DNA of 37,298 bases from IMG/VR virus record IMGVR_UViG_3300006104_000742, positions 1 to 37,298 of that record; one strand, written 5' to 3'. Below the pieces are notes generated by a model, which did no database searches, was not told the origin of the DNA, and saw only the letters and a list, made by a program, of their open reading frames with translations. A program made the position numbers and the translations under genes. The stretch comes from a virus. This document shows, one piece after another, positions 8,781 to 16,717 of the stretch (position 1 is the first letter of the stretch; every line of letters starts with the position of its first letter).

Positions 8781-8847
8781 ATAGGCGGTAAGGCTCCTCC
8801 TCGGTGCCTGTGATGATGGATGTTAGCGCATTCATCATCGCCGCTAT
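8781..8847. other. GC-rich three-way-junction fold, possible structured RNA
   Basis: Within very AT-rich DNA, this 67-base stretch can fold with an outer stem (AUAG-CGG 8781-8788, one bulged G, with CCGCUAT 8841-8847), a small hairpin (AGGC 8791-8794 with GCCT 8806-8809) and an 11-bp hairpin (GATGATGGATG 8812-8822 with CATTCATCATC 8829-8839, one G-T). On the minus strand the small hairpin loop displays GAGGAGGA, and a second GAGGAG serves the 35-aa ORF just downstream, so it may be a leader element for that ORF. It is not a tRNA. A 22-codon minus ORF (8770-8838) also fits here, without a ribosome site. Confidence 0.4.
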
Positions 8848-8992
8848 ATCTATTTAAAATGGCTCAAATAGTGTTATTTTTACTTATTTTGTTAAAGGAT
8901 TATTTGATGGATTTATAAAAGTGCCAGTAGAAGACTTTACAACAATATTCTTTTATTATATCAATCCACTTCATTTTTTTAATCCATTTATT

Positions 8993-9022
8993 TTGACCAT
9001 ATATGTATTTATATGTTATATT
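8993..9022 (+). promoter_or_regulatory. Promoter for the ThrRS gene
   Basis: TTGACC (8993-8998) and TATATT (9017-9022) with 18-base spacing (17 if TTATAT is used) lie upstream of the ThrRS ribosome site. From 8850 to 8990 no further gene or signal is supported. Confidence 0.5.
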
Positions 9023-9057
9023 ATGTCTTTAATAAACAACTAAGAGGTATTATAAAA

Positions 9058-10245
9058 ATGGTTCATCGTGAATTAGGACAACAACTCGATTTATACCACA
9101 TCGAAGAGCACTCAGCTGGCATGATATATTGGCATCCAAAAGGAACTAAAATTTTTAATGCCATTCAAAATTATATGCGTCAAGTTCATGAAGATCATAA
9201 TTATAATGAAGTAAGAACACCTATTCTTGTTTCAAAATCATTATGGGAAACCTCCGGTCATTGGCAAAAATTCAAAGAAAATATGTTTCTTGTTAAAGTT
9301 GAAGACGAAGCAACCATTAAAGAAATGGCACTCAAAGCTATGTCATGTCCAAATCATATTGAATTATTTGATCATACGAATCGTTCATATCGTGAACTAC
9401 CTATGAGATATTTTGAATTTGGTATGGTTCATCGTAATGAATCATCAGGATCGATGCACGGACTTATGCGAGTAAGAAACTTTACACAGGATGATTGTCA
9501 TATTATATGTAGAGAATCGCAAATTTTAGAAGAAACAAAAAATTATATAGAAATGCTTAAAAAAGTTTATTTGCATTTTGGATTTGATAAATTTATTGTA
9601 AAATTGTCAACTCGTCCTGACAACCATTTTGGTTCATCTGAAATGTGGGACAAATCAGAATCTGCTCTGGCGAATGCGTGTGATTCTGTTGGGTTGTCAT
9701 ACGAAATTCAACCAAATGAAGCAGCATTTTATGGTCCGAAACTAGAATTTACTCTTTTTGATAATCATGGTCGTCCTTGGCAATGCGGAACCATTCAACT
9801 TGATTATCTTCTTCCGTCGAAAGAACGATTTAATATGAAATATACAAATGAAGAAGGTAAAGATGAACAGCCAGTTATTCTTCATCATGCTGTTCTCGGA
9901 TCAATTGAACGTTTTATTGGTATTTTGCTGGAAAATACAGAAGGACAACTACCACTGTGGCTGGCACCTACTCAGATTGCTGTTGTTCAAGTTTCAGAAA
10001 AGTCAAACGAATATGCTAATATGATATATAAACAAATTCAAAATAATAAATTAAGAGTTATTTTGGATGATTCTAACGATACATTAAGCAGTAAAATCGC
10101 TTTACATTCATCAGTAAAAATACCATATATTATTGTTGTTGGGGAAAGAGATGCGATAGCAAACACAATAGCAGTTAGAAAATTTGGCGATAAAAAACCA
10201 ACTGTCATGACTTTAACAGATTTTTTAAATAGTTTGACAATATAA
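9058..10245 (+). CDS. thrS: Threonyl-tRNA synthetase core (no editing domain)
   Basis: 395 residues from the chosen start; bacterial ThrRS is about 640. The protein begins at the catalytic domain: motif 1 region around NEVRTPILVSKSLWETSGHW, MSCPNH (95-100), motif 2 at about 115-127 (RYFEFGMVHRNE), PNEAAFYGPKLEF with the conserved Y-G-P-K, CGTIQLDY, and motif 3 GSIERFIGILLE near 290. The C-terminal anticodon-binding domain (LPLWLAPTQIAVVQV onward) is complete. The N-terminal TGS and editing domains are missing, so misacylated Ser-tRNA-Thr would not be cleared in cis. The ATG at 9058 is chosen over 9013 because AAGAGGT precedes it. Confidence 0.95.
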   Translation: MVHRELGQQLDLYHIEEHSAGMIYWHPKGTKIFNAIQNYMRQVHEDHNYNEVRTPILVSKSLWETSGHWQKFKENMFLVKVEDEATIKEMALKAMSCPNHIELFDHTNRSYRELPMRYFEFGMVHRNESSGSMHGLMRVRNFTQDDCHIICRESQILEETKNYIEMLKKVYLHFGFDKFIVKLSTRPDNHFGSSEMWDKSESALANACDSVGLSYEIQPNEAAFYGPKLEFTLFDNHGRPWQCGTIQLDYLLPSKERFNMKYTNEEGKDEQPVILHHAVLGSIERFIGILLENTEGQLPLWLAPTQIAVVQVSEKSNEYANMIYKQIQNNKLRVILDDSNDTLSSKIALHSSVKIPYIIVVGERDAIANTIAVRKFGDKKPTVMTLTDFLNSLTI

Positions 10246-10261
10246 TTTAATGTGTTATATT
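10234..10261 (+). promoter_or_regulatory. Promoter for the Pth2-like gene
   Basis: TTGACA (10234-10239) and TATATT (10256-10261), spacing 16. The -35 box overlaps the end of the ThrRS coding region, so the downstream gene has its own start of transcription. Confidence 0.65.
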
Positions 10262-10290
10262 AATTAAACAATTTGAAAAAGGAGATGGCA

Positions 10291-10785
10291 ATGTCTGACG
10301 AACAAGAAAAGAATATGGTATGTTATATTATTGCCAGATCAGATCTGCGAAGTATGAACGAAGGGAAATTAGCGGCACATGGGCAGCATGCTGGCGTACA
10401 AATGGTCGCAAAATATTATGATCATCCTGATGTTAAGGAATATATTCGACTTGGATTGGAACATGGGGCTGATTTTTTTAATACTACGCTGTGTGTTGAA
10501 GCAGATAAAGCAACATTGGAATTGGTTGTCGAAATGTCCAAACGGCTTGGATATTTGGCGGATACAGTTGTAGATCCATCATATCCTTACTTTGCTGATA
10601 AAGAAACTGTTGTTGCTTTGGGCAGTCCATATGTTAAAGAATATCGTGACGGAAAAGTTTTGATGCTTCGACCTGAACTTACTTTTGGTTGGGTATTGGG
10701 TGACAAAAATGATCCTGTGTTTGATGGTCTCATGGCGAAGTTTCCGTTGCGTGATTATAATAAATTGATTTATACTTTGAAATGA
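10291..10785 (+). CDS. Pth2-like peptidyl-tRNA hydrolase
   Basis: 164 residues from the chosen start. The N-terminal segment MVCYIIARSDLRSMNEGKLAAHGQHAGVQMV matches the Pth2 pattern of R-x-DL...G-K-x-A-[AQ]...HA; the central LCVEADKATLELVV and GYLADTVVDPSYPYF fit the rest of the fold. Pth2 enzymes release peptides from peptidyl-tRNA and recycle tRNA, which suits the synthetase neighbours. The first ATG at 10273 overlaps its ribosome site (AAAAAGGAG), so ATG at 10291 is chosen. The stop overlaps the next start (ATGA). It could also be a Pth2-fold protein with another activity. Confidence 0.75.
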   Translation: MSDEQEKNMVCYIIARSDLRSMNEGKLAAHGQHAGVQMVAKYYDHPDVKEYIRLGLEHGADFFNTTLCVEADKATLELVVEMSKRLGYLADTVVDPSYPYFADKETVVALGSPYVKEYRDGKVLMLRPELTFGWVLGDKNDPVFDGLMAKFPLRDYNKLIYTLK

Positions 10786-11003
10786 ACTCTGAGTTAGAAA
10801 AGAAATTAATTATACATATCAATCCAGATATTACACTTAGAAATCTGAATGATGAATCGGCAAATGAAATTAAACAATGGCGCAATGATAATTGTAAACA
10901 AAAATTTTCTATGGCTACATCATGGATTAATGGCAATGTTATTCTTAGATTTAAGTTTGAAAATAAAAACGATTTAATATTATTCAAATTGATTTGGGGA
11001 TGA
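10782..11003 (+). CDS. Small paralogue with C-terminal KLIWG motif
   Basis: 73 residues, function unknown. It ends FENKNDLILFKLIWG, the same pattern as the proteins at 12056-12382 (FENKTDKVRFKLVWG) and 12923-13180 (TNEEDAVLCKLTWG). It overlaps the Pth2-like gene by four bases (ATGA) and is probably translationally coupled to it. The protein is short and soluble, with no signal peptide or membrane segment. Confidence 0.75.
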   Translation: MNSELEKKLIIHINPDITLRNLNDESANEIKQWRNDNCKQKFSMATSWINGNVILRFKFENKNDLILFKLIWG

Positions 11004-11012
11004 TTTTGAAAC

Positions 11013-11040
11013 TTGACAACAATTTAATATGTGCTATATT
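11013..11040 (+). promoter_or_regulatory. Promoter for the 84-aa gene
   Basis: TTGACA (11013-11018) and TATATT (11035-11040), spacing 16, followed by AAGGAG and the ATG at 11071. Confidence 0.65.
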
Positions 11041-11070
11041 GATTTTATCAATTGTTAAGGAGATTTTAAA

Positions 11071-11325
11071 ATGAAACCGACTATGCAAGAAAAAGTTTAT
11101 TACATGAATCAATATATTGTTGAGGATTGTGTTGCTTTGGTTTTATCTAAATCGCAGGAATTCACAAAGGATGACGTGACGAAAGATTTTCAAAATGCTA
11201 TTATTCTGCTGTCTTGGGAAGAATTCGTTGAACAATTTCCGCCAGCAAAAGAAATCAAGGAAAAGATTATACAAGAACAGTGCAATGGCGGAAAAGGTCT
11301 TTCTCTCAGGAAATACTTTGTATAA
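11071..11325 (+). CDS. Unknown 84-aa protein in its own transcription unit
   Basis: Begins MKPTMQEKVYYMNQYIVED and ends LSLRKYFV; no family is recognised. TAAGGAG precedes the ATG. It is flanked by its own TTGACA-N16-TATATT promoter and a strong hairpin terminator, so it is a monocistronic unit, probably expressed early. The sequence is acidic, helical and soluble. Confidence 0.75.
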   Translation: MKPTMQEKVYYMNQYIVEDCVALVLSKSQEFTKDDVTKDFQNAIILLSWEEFVEQFPPAKEIKEKIIQEQCNGGKGLSLRKYFV

Positions 11326-11333
11326 ACCACTTT

Positions 11334-11357
11334 AAGGAGGCGAGAGCCTCCTTTTTT
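11334..11357 (+). terminator. Rho-independent terminator
   Basis: AAGGAGGC-GAGA-GCCTCC followed by T6 (11352-11357), directly after the 84-aa gene. Confidence 0.85.
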
Positions 11358-11360
11358 ATT

Positions 11361-11406
11361 TTGATTATTTAAAATTATTCATGTAATATTGAGTATGAAT
11401 AATTTT
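11361..11406 (+). promoter_or_regulatory. Promoter overlapped by a 12-bp inverted repeat, before dNMP kinase
   Basis: TTGATT (11361-11366) and TAATAT (11384-11389) are spaced by 17 bases. A perfect 12-bp inverted repeat (AAAATTATTCAT 11371-11382 with ATGAATAATTTT 11395-11406) encloses the -10 box and ends two bases before the ribosome site AAGG. It could be an operator or an mRNA hairpin. A close relative of this element precedes the tail tube gene. Confidence 0.5.
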
Positions 11407-11417
11407 TAAGGTACGTT

Positions 11418-12053
11418 ATGAATAAAACATCGATTATTGGCGTAATAGGGCTTGCTGGTGCAGGAAAGGATACAATTGGTCAATACCTAATTGATCAATA
11501 TAATTATCAAAGAGATAGTTTTGCTCAACCACTGAAAGATGCGGTGGCATCTATTTTTTGTTGGCCAAGGGAGTTAATGGAAGGAAGTAGTACAGAAAGT
11601 AGACTGTGGCGTGAGCAAAAAGATGAGTTTTGGTCTGAAATATTTGAAAAAGATATTACACCGAGATGGGCGTTACAACAATTAGGAACTGATATTTTAC
11701 GAGTTCATTTACATCAAGGTTTATGGATTCATTCTATGAAACGTCGTGTTACAGAAAAAATAAATAATAATCAAAAAATATGTATTACAGATGTTAGATT
11801 TAAAAATGAGATAGATGCTATTCGTGATCTTGGCGGAATAGTAATTAATGTTAAAAGGGGCGGTGATCCAGTTTGGATGGACGATGCGAGATTAGCTAAT
11901 AATGGCGATGAAAACGCCAGAGACCGCCTTAATAATCAGTGGAAAGTACATGAAAGTGAATGGGCCCATGTGGGAATTGAAATGGATTATATCGTTGATA
12001 ATAATTCAAATGCAGAAACATTATTTGAAAAAATAGATAAAATAGTAGGTTAA
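11418..12053 (+). CDS. 1: Deoxynucleoside monophosphate kinase (T4 gp1 type)
   Basis: 211 residues. The P-loop GLAGAGKDT is at about 11-19, followed by FAQPLKDAVASIF (a substrate-binding LID/NMP region typical of T4 gp1), WALQQLGTDILR and ITDVRFKNEIDAI. T4 gp1 phosphorylates dNMPs, including modified dCMP, for phage DNA synthesis. Here it ensures dNTP supply. The ATG at 11418 follows AAGGTACGTT. Two bases separate its stop from the next start, so it leads a short operon with the KLVWG paralogue and the SLOG protein. Confidence 0.88.
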   Translation: MNKTSIIGVIGLAGAGKDTIGQYLIDQYNYQRDSFAQPLKDAVASIFCWPRELMEGSSTESRLWREQKDEFWSEIFEKDITPRWALQQLGTDILRVHLHQGLWIHSMKRRVTEKINNNQKICITDVRFKNEIDAIRDLGGIVINVKRGGDPVWMDDARLANNGDENARDRLNNQWKVHESEWAHVGIEMDYIVDNNSNAETLFEKIDKIVG

Positions 12054-12055
12054 TT

Positions 12056-12382
12056 ATGAGTTTATATAACGATGGATTTGTGACATTTGCTGATCAACAA
12101 GAAGGTTGGGGTTCTACTAATTTTAAATATGACTTAGTAAATCATTTCGATAAAGAATCCGATTTTGTTTATTTTTTTAATAAACATGATCAATTGTTAT
12201 TAAAAATGGAAGACTGGTTTAAAGAAAATAACATAAATTATTTCATTAAACCAGAATACGAATGTGTTAAATATGTTTTTGTTCCTATGATCGATAATGA
12301 AAACGAATATGAATTGATAGGATACTGTATTCTTTTTGAAAATAAAACGGATAAAGTAAGATTTAAACTGGTTTGGGGATGA
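12056..12382 (+). CDS. Small paralogue with C-terminal KLVWG motif
   Basis: 108 residues, function unknown. Aromatic-rich N-terminus (MSLYNDGFVTFADQQEGWG), and a C-terminus FENKTDKVRFKLVWG shared with the small proteins at 10782 and 12923. It sits between the dNMP kinase and the SLOG gene with almost no spacing. The C-terminal half probably forms strands around a conserved core ending in W-G. Confidence 0.78.
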   Translation: MSLYNDGFVTFADQQEGWGSTNFKYDLVNHFDKESDFVYFFNKHDQLLLKMEDWFKENNINYFIKPEYECVKYVFVPMIDNENEYELIGYCILFENKTDKVRFKLVWG

Positions 12383-12388
12383 TTGATG

Positions 12389-12937
12389 ATGAATACTTGT
12401 TTGAGTGGTGGTGCAGAAGGAGCTGATACTTTATTTGGTGAAATGGCTTTAAAAAACAATCATGATTTAATTCATTTTAGTTTCACTGGCGCAAAAACAA
12501 AAACGTCAAATGTTTTTATTGTATCACAGGAAGATTTATTGGTTGCAGATCCTTTTCTGAAAGAAGCAAATAAAACGATAAAAAGAAAATGGCCAATAGC
12601 AAATAATTATGTGGCAAATCTTTTAAGAAGAAATTATTATCAAATATGTTGTACTGATTCTGTTTATGCTGTAGGAATGATGGAATATGGATTAATTTTG
12701 GGTGGGACTGCTTGGACAACAACAATGTACATAGATCGTTGTATTAGAGAACAAGAACTTTGCAATCTTAATTTTTATGATCAAGATAGACAAAAATGGC
12801 TTAAATATGATATCAATAGTCGTCAGTGGTCTGAAAATATTCCGGAAAAACCATCTGGATTATGGACTGGAATTGGAACAAGAAAATTAAATGAAAGTGG
12901 TTCAAAAGCTATAATAAATTTATTATCCCCATGTTAA
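12389..12937 (+). CDS. SLOG-superfamily (DprA/YspA-like) nucleotide-binding protein
   Basis: 182 residues from the chosen ATG. The N-terminus MNTCLSGGAEGADTLFGEMA has the S-G-G-A-x-G-A-D loop of the SLOG fold, a Rossmann-like domain that binds nucleotides or nucleic acid. GGTAWTTTMYIDR (about 110-122) corresponds to the second conserved loop, and GIGTRKLNESG lies near the end. The function in phages is unknown; SLOG proteins sense or process nucleotide ligands. Three in-frame starts (TTG 12383, ATG 12386, ATG 12389) are close together after GGGGATGATTG. It follows the KLVWG paralogue and overlaps the converging gene by 15 bases. Confidence 0.7.
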   Translation: MNTCLSGGAEGADTLFGEMALKNNHDLIHFSFTGAKTKTSNVFIVSQEDLLVADPFLKEANKTIKRKWPIANNYVANLLRRNYYQICCTDSVYAVGMMEYGLILGGTAWTTTMYIDRCIREQELCNLNFYDQDRQKWLKYDINSRQWSENIPEKPSGLWTGIGTRKLNESGSKAIINLLSPC

Positions 12938-13180
12938 TTTACATAATACTGCATCTTCTTCATTTGTTAAAAACACGATGCGGTCGTCAAAAAACCACCA
13001 GTATCCTTTTAAATTATTACTCATCCATTCTATAAATTCATTATCAGCTATCTCTTCAAGATAAACTCTAAATAAATGTTTCTCATCGCCGTCGTATGTC
13101 ACATCAATTCTTTTAGATTCTATCCAATAATCTGGTTGTGTAACCTCTATTCCATTAACAATAAACCTTTTTCTACTCAT
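12923..13180 (-). CDS. Small paralogue with C-terminal KLTWG motif
   Basis: 85 residues from the chosen ATG (13180; MSRKRFIVNGIEVTQP). A longer reading from 13210 lacks a ribosome site, whereas AGTGGA precedes 13180. It ends TNEEDAVLCKLTWG, as in the two plus-strand paralogues, and contains YWWFFDDRIVF. It is the only family member here on the minus strand and converges with the SLOG gene. Function unknown. Confidence 0.72.
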   Translation of the reverse strand: MSRKRFIVNGIEVTQPDYWIESKRIDVTYDGDEKHLFRVYLEEIADNEFIEWMSNNLKGYWWFFDDRIVFLTNEEDAVLCKLTWG

Positions 13181-13274
13181 GAAATAAATCCACTTATTAA
13201 AAATACCCATAATAAATCAAATTCATAATATCTTGATAAATATAATATGTCAAGATGATTGTAAAAATTTCATC

Positions 13275-13288
13275 TATAAATATAAATA
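13275..13288 (+). promoter_or_regulatory. Tandem T4-type late promoter boxes before the sheath gene
   Basis: Two overlapping TATAAATA boxes (13275-13282 and 13281-13288), the T4 late promoter -10 sequence recognised by gp55-type sigma, lie 40-50 bases before the sheath ATG. The ribosome site is GTGAGGAAAT. Confidence 0.75.
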
Positions 13289-13327
13289 CATATAAGTATG
13301 AATTCTGATTAAGTGAGGAAATAATAA

Positions 13328-16300
13328 ATGGCAAATACATTAGTTTCACCAGGAGTTGACGTATCAATAATAGACGAATCTTTTTATGCCACTGCTGGCA
13401 ACGGAACAGTCCCATTGGTATTAATTGCAACCCAACAAAATAAACAATATCCAGGTGGTTCTGGAATAGCTGAAGGAACATTATCAGCAAATCAGGGCAA
13501 ATTGTATCTTTTGTCTTCACAAAGAGAAGCAATTCAGACATTTGGTTATCCTAAATTCTATAAAACAGATATTGGTACACCGATGCATGGGTATGAACTT
13601 AACGAATACGGGTTGTTATCATTATATCAATATCTTGGTGTAGCAAACAGAGCATATGCAATATCTGCACCGATTGATCTTGGTCAATTATATCCAAATT
13701 CGTATGCCCCAACAGGATCACCAGTAACTGGAACATATTGGTTTGATATATATTCAACAACATTTGGTGTATTCACAAGCAATGGAAATAGTATTCCAGG
13801 TGTTGCTTGGCAGCCAAATTCAACAACTGTTGTCAATACAATGTCACAAGTTCAAAACGTATTGCTCGGAACAGTTTATGTTGCGGATCCAACAAATATT
13901 ACATTCCTTACAACTTCAGTTCAATTGGTAATTAATGAAATACCAGTAACAGTTACAGGTTCATTAAATCAGGTTATTGCATCTATCAATGCTGCAAATA
14001 TTCCTGGAATTGTTGCTACTGCATTTAGAAATGGTATGCAAAGTACAATTATGATTACAAATACAAACGCCGGAGCTATTTCAACATTCGGAACAATTGC
14101 GCCGGTCATTGCACAGTTAGGGCTTGGAAAACCAACATTTCTTTCGCCACAATCATCATTGGGTTCTGTTGGTAGTTTTGCTGTAGTAACACTTAGTACA
14201 GATAATGTTATATACCAAAAACTTATACCACAAGATTTCAATGGCAATCCAGATTCACTGGCAACTGCTGCATGGTTCCCTGTTGGATCTGCTGCTTGGC
14301 AAACCGCATCACCAACAGTAAGTGTTGGAACAGCATTTTCGCCAGCATCATTTCACGCAACAGACTCAATGAGTATTAATGGAACAACTGTTGTTGTTGG
14401 AACATTAACTTCAATTGCGACGATTGTTACAGCAATAAATGCAGCAAATATCCCAGGAATTATTGCTTCTGCCGCAAGTACAACACAATTAAGAATAACA
14501 AATATTGTTGGTGGAGATATTGTTCTGCAAAATGTTTCTGGAACACCATTAACAGTTCTTGGATTAACTTCAGTAAATGGTAATCGTTTATTCTATAGTT
14601 CAAATACAAAATACCCACAAAATTCAGTATCTGGCGATATTTGGGTTAAAACAACACAATTCAATAGCGGTGCAAATTATATTGTAAGATATTATAGTGC
14701 TGTAACAAGTCAATGGATGGTTCAAACAGCCCCATTAGTCGGAAGCACAACACCAACAGGAACACAAACTCAAGTTCAATCAGATGATGCAGCAGCATCT
14801 AAATTATATGGTGGATCACTAACAAGTGGTGTACTTTATGTTCGTTATAATCTTTATGGTTCGGCAACATTCCCTTCTGCATCACACCAAATTCGTATAT
14901 ATAATGGAACTGTGTGGGAACCACTTGTTTATCAGGCATCAGCATCATCACCAACTTCAGCACCAGCAGATGGAACAATGTGGTATTCCGAAGATTTTGC
15001 TGTTGATATAATGGTTAATTATGATGGTTCGGATTGGGTTGGATATGGAAATTATGCAGGTAATGCTTTAACTGATCCTAATGGTCCATTCCTACAAGCA
15101 ACAGCACCATTAACACAAGTAAGCGGAAATCCTTTGCAACAGAATGATATTTGGATCAATACTTCTACTGTAACACTAGAAGGCTATCCAATGATATATC
15201 GTTATAATGCAAGTACGACATCTTGGACATTGATTGATAATACAGATTCTACTACACCATTTGGTATCGTATTTGCCGATGCAAGACAAGATTCTGGTGC
15301 TCATCTTCTTCCGTCAGATACATATAATACATACAGTACAGCGATGGCCGATTTGCTACAATCAAATGTTGTTGATCCAGACTGTCCAGATGCAAGACTT
15401 TATCCTGATGGAACATTATTATTTAATTTGAGAATATCTACATTAAATGTTAAAGCAATGCATTCAAAATTCTTTGTTGGTGGTGATTATGATCCAAATA
15501 ATTACACTGCGATATCATATAATGTTGGTAATACAACATATCCTCCTTTGGTTTCGCCATCGAGATGGGTTACTATATCTGGATTAAAAACAGATGGAAC
15601 CCCATATATGGGAAGAAAAGCACAACGTCAAGTTGTGGTTTCTGCAATGAAAACTGCACTTTCGCAAAACACTGATGTTCTTGCTGAGACAATCTTCTTT
15701 AATTTAATTGCTGCACCAGGATATGTCGAAATGATTGATGAAATGATTCAATTAAACGATGCGAAAAAAGATGTGGCATTTATTATAGGCGATACACCTT
15801 GTAGATTACAGCCAACTGCTCAGGCAATTCAAAACTGGATTTCGCCAGTTTCTGCAGGGACTGCATTACCTGCCACTGAGGATCAACTTGGTATATCAGG
15901 TGAACCTTATGTTGGTGTATATTATCCTTGGGGATTGAGCACAAATTATGATGGTTCTGATGCGATGATACCTCCATCATCAATGGCGCTTCAGGTGTTT
16001 GCATATAATGATTCAATAGCATATCCTTGGTATGCACCAGCAGGACCAAATAGAGGAATTGTTAATAATGCATCAACAGTTGGTTATTTGAATTCAAATA
16101 ACAAATTTACAGCTGCTATACTTGGACAGGGACAACGTGATGTGATTTATCTTAATAATGTAAATCCAATTGCATATATTCCAAATCAGGGTTTAATGGT
16201 ATATGGTCAAAAAACGTTGAATGGTCAAGCAACTGCTCTAGATAGAGTAAATGTTGCAAGATTATGTAATTATATTCGCTATAATGTGGATTTACTTGCA

Positions 16301-16600
16301 CAACAATTCTTGTTTGAACCAAATGTTCAGCATACAAGAGATACAGTTCAAATAACATTTGAAAGATGGTTCTCTGATTTGATTGCAACAAACGCAATTT
16401 ATGACTTTGTTGTTATTTGTGATACTTCAAATAATACGCCGCCAAGAATTGATAGAAATGAATTGTGGGTTGATATAGCAATTCAGCCAGTAAAAACAAT
16501 TGAATTTATCTATATTCCTATCAGATTAGAAAATTCATCAACCGCATTAAGTACAGTATATAGTGCATCTAATACTTCTACTTCAACTACAACAAAATAA
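13328..16600 (+). CDS. 18: Contractile tail sheath protein (gp18-like), enlarged
   Basis: 1090 residues; T4 gp18 has 659. The N-terminus MANTLVSPGVDVSIIDESFY and the C-terminal domain (TDGTPYMGRKAQRQVV, ALDRVNVARLCNYIRYNVDLLAQQFLFEPN, WVDIAIQPVKTIEFIYIPIRL) are the conserved sheath core. The middle contains inserted modules: two copies of a segment centred on INAANIPGI (about residues 199-262 and 347-412), resembling the flagellin-hook IN motif, and several repeats of a D-I-W...Y-N...W type. These probably form surface domains on the sheath. Transcription is from late boxes upstream and ends at the hairpin at 16627. Confidence 0.93.
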   Translation: MANTLVSPGVDVSIIDESFYATAGNGTVPLVLIATQQNKQYPGGSGIAEGTLSANQGKLYLLSSQREAIQTFGYPKFYKTDIGTPMHGYELNEYGLLSLYQYLGVANRAYAISAPIDLGQLYPNSYAPTGSPVTGTYWFDIYSTTFGVFTSNGNSIPGVAWQPNSTTVVNTMSQVQNVLLGTVYVADPTNITFLTTSVQLVINEIPVTVTGSLNQVIASINAANIPGIVATAFRNGMQSTIMITNTNAGAISTFGTIAPVIAQLGLGKPTFLSPQSSLGSVGSFAVVTLSTDNVIYQKLIPQDFNGNPDSLATAAWFPVGSAAWQTASPTVSVGTAFSPASFHATDSMSINGTTVVVGTLTSIATIVTAINAANIPGIIASAASTTQLRITNIVGGDIVLQNVSGTPLTVLGLTSVNGNRLFYSSNTKYPQNSVSGDIWVKTTQFNSGANYIVRYYSAVTSQWMVQTAPLVGSTTPTGTQTQVQSDDAAASKLYGGSLTSGVLYVRYNLYGSATFPSASHQIRIYNGTVWEPLVYQASASSPTSAPADGTMWYSEDFAVDIMVNYDGSDWVGYGNYAGNALTDPNGPFLQATAPLTQVSGNPLQQNDIWINTSTVTLEGYPMIYRYNASTTSWTLIDNTDSTTPFGIVFADARQDSGAHLLPSDTYNTYSTAMADLLQSNVVDPDCPDARLYPDGTLLFNLRISTLNVKAMHSKFFVGGDYDPNNYTAISYNVGNTTYPPLVSPSRWVTISGLKTDGTPYMGRKAQRQVVVSAMKTALSQNTDVLAETIFFNLIAAPGYVEMIDEMIQLNDAKKDVAFIIGDTPCRLQPTAQAIQNWISPVSAGTALPATEDQLGISGEPYVGVYYPWGLSTNYDGSDAMIPPSSMALQVFAYNDSIAYPWYAPAGPNRGIVNNASTVGYLNSNNKFTAAILGQGQRDVIYLNNVNPIAYIPNQGLMVYGQKTLNGQATALDRVNVARLCNYIRYNVDLLAQQFLFEPNVQHTRDTVQITFERWFSDLIATNAIYDFVVICDTSNNTPPRIDRNELWVDIAIQPVKTIEFIYIPIRLENSSTALSTVYSASNTSTSTTTK

Positions 16601-16626
16601 TATAAAGTATTACTTTTGAATATTTG

Positions 16627-16651
16627 GGAGGAATGAAAATTCCTCCTTTTT
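16627..16651 (+). terminator. Terminator after the sheath gene
   Basis: GGAGGAAT-GAAA-ATTCCTCC followed by a T5 run, 26 bases after the sheath stop codon. Confidence 0.85.
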
Positions 16652-16669
16652 ATTTGTTCTTTAATCTTG

Positions 16670-16717
16670 CATAAATATATTGCTATAATATTACATTATA
16701 TTATATTATAGCAATAT
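16670..16717 (+). promoter_or_regulatory. Late-type box plus 15-bp leader hairpin before homing endonuclease
   Basis: CATAAATA (16670-16677) is a variant late box. It abuts a perfect 15-bp inverted repeat (ATATTGCTATAATAT 16677-16691 with ATATTATAGCAATAT 16703-16717, 11-base loop) that ends a few bases before the ribosome site AAGGA of the endonuclease. T4 homing-endonuclease genes are known to combine late promoters with translation-controlling hairpins; the function here is inferred. Confidence 0.5.

Noticed and set aside
8889-9031. Minus-strand open frame encoding KYIYGQNKWIKKMKW...
   Set aside because: It overlaps the ThrRS promoter, has no ribosome site and is short; it may be decayed coding DNA but cannot be supported.
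10379-10573. 64-aa plus-strand ORF inside the Pth2-like gene
   Set aside because: Frame shadow of a well-supported gene with no ribosome site.
13197-13541. 114-aa minus-strand ORF over the sheath promoter
   Set aside because: It overlaps the start of the sheath gene and its late promoter and has no start signal.
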